Positions 60,209 through 64,000 of a stretch of DNA of 64,000 nt are shown here, piece after piece. The stretch's first letter is position 1. Every line of letters starts with the position of its first letter. The position numbers and the translations under genes were made by a program. Where the stretch lies: positions 620,001-684,000 of the forward strand of contig NZ_JABBGB010000001.1 of NCBI RefSeq assembly GCF_012927185.1, given 5' to 3'. The notes below the pieces were generated by a model. The model was not told where the DNA came from. It worked only from the letters and a program-made list of their open reading frames with translations, and searched no databases. The stretch comes from Pseudoflavitalea sp. G-6-1-2 (GTDB taxonomy: Bacteria; Bacteroidota; Bacteroidia; Chitinophagales; Chitinophagaceae).

Positions 60209-61231
60209 ATGAAACTGGTTTCATACTTATTCAATGATCAGGATCGCCTGGCGATGTACGTAGATGGTTTGTTGTACGATCTCGAAGAACTGCATCCAGA
60301 TCTTCCCCAAAGCATGGGCATGTTTCTGCATTACTGGGAAGATGCTTATCCCATGGCCCTTCAGGCAGAAAAGATGGTAAAAGAAGGAAAAGTTGCCAAA
60401 ACAAGAGGCTTCGAATACAGCAAAGCGCATGTACTGGCACCGGTTCCCAATCCGCCCAGCTGCCGCGATGGATACGCATTCCGCCAACACGTTGCAGCAG
60501 CGCGCCGCAACCGTAAAGTGCCGATGATCGAAGAGTTTGACCAGTACCCCATCATTTACTTCACCAATCATAACAGCATTCAGGGCCCCGGCGATGTGGT
60601 GTGCATGCCCGATCATTTCGAGAAACTCGACTTTGAACTGGAAGCTGCAATAGTGATCTGCAAAGCAGGCCGTAATATCCGCGCTGAACATGCCGATCAG
60701 TACATTGGTGGATTGATGATCATGAACGACATGAGCGCCCGCAGACTGCAGATGGAAGAAATGCTGCTCAACCTCGGACCCTGCAAAGGAAAAGACTTCT
60801 CCACGGTGATCGGCCCATGGCTGGTAACACTGGACGAACTGGAACAATACGAGATCCCCGCCAAAGAAGGCCATGTTGGAAAATCGTGGAACCTCCGCAT
60901 GCAATGCCGCGTGAACGGTGTGCAGGTAAGCGACGGAAATGTAGGAGATATGGACTGGACCTTCGCCGAAATCATTGAACGTGCTTCTTACGGCGTTAAC
61001 CTCCACCCCGGCGATGTGATCGGAAGCGGAACCGTAGGCACCGGCTGTTTCCTCGAACTCAATGGAACCGGCAAACTCAACGATCCCAATTATCAGGAAC
61101 AGTGGCTGAAAGAAGGCGACGTAGTTGAAATGGAAATCGATGGCCTCGGCATCCTCTCCAATACCATGGTGCGCGATGAGGACGGATTCTCCATCCTCGC
61201 TCAAAAGAAAAATCTCAAATCAGCTAACTAA
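60209..61231 (+). CDS. Fumarylacetoacetate hydrolase family protein
   Basis: 340 residues from the ATG at 60209; the frame continues upstream with no family sequence. FAH fold: an N-terminal cap (KLVSYLFNDQDRLAMYVDG), IYFTNHNSIQGPGD, LDFELEAAIVICKAGRNI with the metal-binding acidic residues, NDMSARRLQ, and GSGTVGTGCFLELNG. It hydrolyses a C-C bond in a 3,5-dioxo acid, as in the last step of Tyr/Phe (homogentisate) breakdown. The flavin-reductase gene starts 5 nt later. The other homogentisate genes are not in this window, so the exact substrate stays open. Confidence 0.9.
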   Translation: MKLVSYLFNDQDRLAMYVDGLLYDLEELHPDLPQSMGMFLHYWEDAYPMALQAEKMVKEGKVAKTRGFEYSKAHVLAPVPNPPSCRDGYAFRQHVAAARRNRKVPMIEEFDQYPIIYFTNHNSIQGPGDVVCMPDHFEKLDFELEAAIVICKAGRNIRAEHADQYIGGLMIMNDMSARRLQMEEMLLNLGPCKGKDFSTVIGPWLVTLDELEQYEIPAKEGHVGKSWNLRMQCRVNGVQVSDGNVGDMDWTFAEIIERASYGVNLHPGDVIGSGTVGTGCFLELNGTGKLNDPNYQEQWLKEGDVVEMEIDGLGILSNTMVRDEDGFSILAQKKNLKSAN

Positions 61232-61236
61232 GCAGT

Positions 61237-62118
61237 ATGGTAATCGATCTTAATCAACTGACGCCGGCCGAAAGGCAGAACTATCTGCAACACGCCATCG
61301 CACCAAGGCCTATCTGTTTCGCGAGCACTATCAATAAAGCAGGACAGGTGAACCTTTCGCCATTCAGCTTTTTCAATATGTTCAGCTCCAATCCGCCCAT
61401 CGTGATATTCTCGCCCGCCCGACGCGTGCGCGACAATACCACCAAGCATACATTGGAGAACGTACTTGAAGTACCGGAGGTAGTGATCAACATCGTCGAC
61501 TACGATATGGTACAGCAGGTAAGCCTTGCCAGCTGCGAGTTTCCGCGTGATATCGATGAATTCGTTCCATCGGGCTTCACAGCAGAACCGGCCACATTGG
61601 TGAAACCGCCAATGGTGAAAGAAAGCAAAGTGAAGATGGAATGCAAAGTGATTGAAGTAAAGCCACTCGGCACAGAAGGCGGAGCCGGTAATCTGGTGAT
61701 CTGCGAAGTGCTGCGCATGCATATCGACGACAGCATTCTCAACGAAAAGAAATTCATCGATCAGACCAAACTGCATCATGTAGCCCGCCTCGGTGGCGAC
61801 TGGTACAGCAAAGTGGATTCCAACAGCCTCTTTCAGGTAGAGAAACCTAACGTAAAACTGGGGGTTGGAGTAGATGCATTACCTGCGCATATACGCAACA
61901 GTAAGATACTTACCGGGAACAATCTCGGACAGCTCGGCAACGTGCACGAGATGCCTGTGATCGATCCGGCATTTGAAGATGAGACACTGAAGAACATCTT
62001 CCAATATTATTCCATCAACCCCGATGAGATGGAAAAAGAGCTGCACACTTACGGAAAGCAACTGCTGGATGCCGGTAAAGTGCAGGAGGCCTGGCAGGTT
62101 CTTCTGGCCACCAGCTAA
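61237..62118 (+). CDS. Flavin reductase-like (FMN-binding split barrel) protein
   Basis: 293 residues. FMN-binding split-barrel domain at about 10-200: [27 protein letters not shown] in two strands, [21 protein letters not shown] (phosphate site), and [17 protein letters not shown]-terminal extension of about 90 residues is family-specific ([17 protein letters not shown]). Encoded 5 nt after the FAH-family gene, so probably part of the same catabolic step set; no partner monooxygenase is visible here. Confidence 0.88.
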   Translation: MVIDLNQLTPAERQNYLQHAIAPRPICFASTINKAGQVNLSPFSFFNMFSSNPPIVIFSPARRVRDNTTKHTLENVLEVPEVVINIVDYDMVQQVSLASCEFPRDIDEFVPSGFTAEPATLVKPPMVKESKVKMECKVIEVKPLGTEGGAGNLVICEVLRMHIDDSILNEKKFIDQTKLHHVARLGGDWYSKVDSNSLFQVEKPNVKLGVGVDALPAHIRNSKILTGNNLGQLGNVHEMPVIDPAFEDETLKNIFQYYSINPDEMEKELHTYGKQLLDAGKVQEAWQVLLATS

Positions 62119-62184
62119 GCCCTACTGAATGCCTGCTTTGGGATCTATTCCCTCCGCCGCCTTCGCAATCCGGCCCTTTTACGT

Positions 62185-62192
62185 TATTTTTG
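62185..62192 (+). promoter_or_regulatory. -7 box (TATTTTTG) of lysS
   Basis: Exact TAnnTTTG. Predicted start near 62199, leader of about 21 nt before the ATG at 62220. It overlaps the in-frame TTG at 62190, which therefore cannot be the start codon. Confidence 0.5.
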
Positions 62193-62219
62193 CAGCCGTT
62201 TTATAATCAATCAAAGCAC

Positions 62220-63773
62220 ATGCATTTATCAGAACAAGAGATTATCCGGAGAGAGAAACTCGCTAAGCTTCAGGAAATGGGCGTTGATCCTTTTCCCGCA
62301 CCCTTATTCCCGGTGAACAACACCGCTGCCAATATTCTGGCAACATTTAAGGAAGGCGAGAACAATGCTGAATTCAAAGACGTAGTGCTTGCAGGCCGCA
62401 TCATGGGACGCCGCGATATGGGTAAAGCCAATTTCGCTGTTCTGCAGGATGCTTCAGGCAGGATACAGCTGTACATCAAGCGCGACGAAATCTGCCCCGG
62501 AGAAGACAAATCTCTGTACGATACAGTATGGAAACACCTCACCGATATCGGCGATATCATCGGCGTGAAAGGATATGTGTTCACCACCAAAACCGGTGAA
62601 ACTTCCGTACACGTAAGCGAACTGGTTCTCCTCACCAAATCTCTGAAACCACTGCCTGTGGTGAAAGAGAAAGAAGGTGAAACTTTCGATGCAGTAACTG
62701 ACCCTGAGTTCCGCTACCGTCAGCGTTATGCCGATCTGGTAGTGAATCCGCATGTGAAAGAAACGTTCCTCAAACGCACCAAACTCATCAATACCATCCG
62801 CGAATTTCTGAATGAGCGTGGAGCCATCGAAGTGGATACTCCTGTGTTGCAGGCTATCCCCGGTGGTGCAGCTGCACGTCCGTTTGTTACGCATCACAAT
62901 GCGCTGGATGTTCCTTTCTTCCTGCGTATTGCGAACGAACTTTACCTCAAACGCCTCATCGTAGGCGGTTTCGACTGGGTGTACGAGTTCAGCCGCAACT
63001 TCCGCAACGAGGGTATGGACCGCACGCATAACCCTGAGTTCACCGTACTCGAATGGTACACTGCGTACAAAGATTATTTCTGGCTGATGGAAATCACCGA
63101 GCAACTGCTGGAGAAGATCGCCATCAACCTGAATGGTACTACCAAAATGATGGTGGGCGACAGAGAGATCGACTTCAAAGCTCCTTTCAAACGCATGACC
63201 ATTTACGATGCCATCAAAGAGCATACCGGCATCGACGTAAGCAATATGGACGAAGCGCAACTGCGCGACGCCTGCAAACAGATCGGTCTCCATCCCGACC
63301 CTAATTACGGAAAGGGCAAACTGATCGACGAAATCTTCGGAGAGAAATGCGAAGGTCATTTTGTGCAGCCAACCTTCATCACAGATTATCCTGTGGAGAT
63401 GAGTCCGCTCACAAAGAAACACCGCAGCAAACCCGGACTGGTAGAGCGTTTCGAGCTGATGATCAATGGTAAAGAAATCGCCAATGCGTACAGCGAGCTG
63501 AACGATCCTATCGATCAGCGCGAACGCTTCGAAGAGCAGGTTCGCCTGATGGAACGCGGCGATGACGAAGCCATGTACATCGATCACGATTTCCTCCGTG
63601 CACTCGAATATGGCATGCCTCCTACCGGCGGTATCGGTATCGGTATCGACAGACTGGTGATGCTGATGACCAACTCACCCAGCATTCAGGATGTATTGCT
63701 CTTCCCGCAAATGAGACCGGAGAAACCCGAAGGTCAGGAGCAGGTGGAAGAAAAAGCAGAAGAGAAGAAGTAA
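62220..63773 (+). CDS. lysS: Lysyl-tRNA synthetase, class II
   Basis: 517 residues from the ATG at 62220. N-terminal OB-fold anticodon-binding domain ([44 protein letters not shown]), then the class II catalytic core: motif 1 around [16 protein letters not shown], motif 2 [15 protein letters not shown], and motif 3 [15 protein letters not shown]-terminal tail is Glu/Lys-rich. Lysine charging of tRNA in the cytoplasm. Followed by a strong bidirectional terminator. Confidence 0.97.
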   Translation: MHLSEQEIIRREKLAKLQEMGVDPFPAPLFPVNNTAANILATFKEGENNAEFKDVVLAGRIMGRRDMGKANFAVLQDASGRIQLYIKRDEICPGEDKSLYDTVWKHLTDIGDIIGVKGYVFTTKTGETSVHVSELVLLTKSLKPLPVVKEKEGETFDAVTDPEFRYRQRYADLVVNPHVKETFLKRTKLINTIREFLNERGAIEVDTPVLQAIPGGAAARPFVTHHNALDVPFFLRIANELYLKRLIVGGFDWVYEFSRNFRNEGMDRTHNPEFTVLEWYTAYKDYFWLMEITEQLLEKIAINLNGTTKMMVGDREIDFKAPFKRMTIYDAIKEHTGIDVSNMDEAQLRDACKQIGLHPDPNYGKGKLIDEIFGEKCEGHFVQPTFITDYPVEMSPLTKKHRSKPGLVERFELMINGKEIANAYSELNDPIDQRERFEEQVRLMERGDDEAMYIDHDFLRALEYGMPPTGGIGIGIDRLVMLMTNSPSIQDVLLFPQMRPEKPEGQEQVEEKAEEKK

Positions 63774-63792
63774 GAAATTATCTCACTATACG

Positions 63793-63827
63793 AAAAGAGG
63801 TTGTCCCCAAAGACAACCTCTTTTTTA
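63793..63827. terminator. Bidirectional terminator between lysS and the SDR gene
   Basis: AAAAGAGGTTGTC (63793-63805) with GACAACCTCTTTT (63812-63824), 13 bp perfect, 6-nt loop, T-rich on the plus strand. The SDR stop codon is 3 nt beyond. Confidence 0.85.
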
Positions 63828-63829
63828 TT

Positions 63830-64000
63830 TTAGAGGAACAGATCCTGCATCAGTTTCTGATCCGGATTCACCGCGTATTTGGTGAAATCGGTAACGCCTT
63901 CTTTCATCAGCACTTCTTCATCTACAAAGAAATTGCCTGTGCATTCGTAAGAAGGTTGTTTGAGAATATGCACTGCAGCATCCGCCACAATCTCTGGAGT
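63830..64000 (-). CDS. C-terminal fragment of a short-chain dehydrogenase (SDR, HSDL2-like)
   Basis: Partial; 56 residues and a stop at 63830-63832, with the rest beyond the right edge. The visible tail reads PEIVADAAVHILKQPS, then ECTGNFFVDEEVL, then GVTDFTKYAVNPD, which is the end of the HSDL2/atypical SDR group of NAD(P)-dependent oxidoreductases. The cofactor and catalytic Tyr-x-x-x-Lys region is outside the window. Confidence 0.8.
   Translation of the reverse strand, partial: TPEIVADAAVHILKQPSYECTGNFFVDEEVLMKEGVTDFTKYAVNPDQKLMQDLFL

Noticed and set aside
60227-61204. 325-codon minus-strand frame opposite the FAH-family gene
   Set aside because: The plus-strand protein has all FAH motifs; the minus frame shows only low-complexity hydrophobic and His-rich patches.
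62454-63587. 377-codon minus-strand frame opposite lysS
   Set aside because: lysS carries all class II synthetase motifs on the plus strand. The opposite frame has no domain logic.
1-64000. tRNA genes, rRNA, CRISPR array, prophage or insertion sequences
   Set aside because: No tRNA T-loop/acceptor pairs were found in the intergenic gaps, no regularly spaced direct repeats were seen, and no transposase, integrase or phage gene is present.

Overview
The window reads as chromosome of a Bacteroidota bacterium, most likely family Chitinophagaceae. The evidence is SusC/SusD pairs, a FecR/ECF-sigma pair, a type IX secretion (T9SS) C-terminal sorting domain, PorG and GldC, several Bacteroidota-only families (DUF4290, DUF2911, PepSY-like secreted proteins), and promoters that fit the Bacteroidota consensus TTG-N19/20-TAnnTTTG (for example upstream of rpmH, sodA and a PepSY-like gene). 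I see no tRNA, rRNA, CRISPR array, prophage or insertion sequence.

Layout. 1-2143: a membrane-protein tail, a HEPN-family two-gene unit and tadA. 2222-14231: a long minus-strand nutrient-uptake locus, in transcription order SusC2-SusD2-lipoprotein-ECF sigma-FecR-SusC1(STN)-SusD1. 14573-16642: a DUF1080 3-keto-glycoside hydrolase and a Tat-type Gfo/Idh/MocA oxidoreductase. 16815-18076: superoxide dismutase and a lipoprotein. 18138-18997: rpmH-rnpA-yidD. 19179-32627: mostly minus-strand envelope genes (murI, two Skp/OmpH chaperones, bamA, uppS, porG, nadK, a second POTRA-barrel protein, a CBS protein, an alpha/beta hydrolase, a CvpA protein, yqeY, gldC). 32946-39810: a T9SS cargo protein, a DUF4290 protein with a Gly/Arg/Asn-rich tail, murA, gmk, a CorC/HlyC-type CBS protein, tatC, rpiB. 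39884-43599: a membrane sulfatase-fold transferase and a deoxyhypusine-synthase-like enzyme, separated by an unusually structured non-coding stretch. 43733-51099: PepSY-like proteins, an ACP-phosphodiesterase-like protein, two DUF2911 proteins, asnB, a Cys/Met PLP enzyme, a TIGR02757 protein. 51116-60037: a TonB-dependent-receptor-like barrel protein, a GNAT-like protein, fatty-acid hydroxylase and desaturase, a NodB deacetylase and a serine hydrolase. 60209-64000: a fumarylacetoacetase-like protein, a flavin reductase, lysS and the tail of an SDR.

How the genes work together. The dominant theme is building and using the outer membrane: BamA, Skp, PorG, GldC, TatC, MurA, MurI, UppS and lipid-modifying enzymes, plus regulated uptake through SusCD. 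The most interesting non-coding signals are (i) a predicted plus-strand antisense RNA of about 74 nt opposite the leader of the STN-type susC, with its own -7 box and terminator, (ii) two long perfect inverted-repeat structures in the gap before the sulfatase-fold gene, and (iii) an intrinsic terminator separating the ECF sigma gene from its FecR partner.
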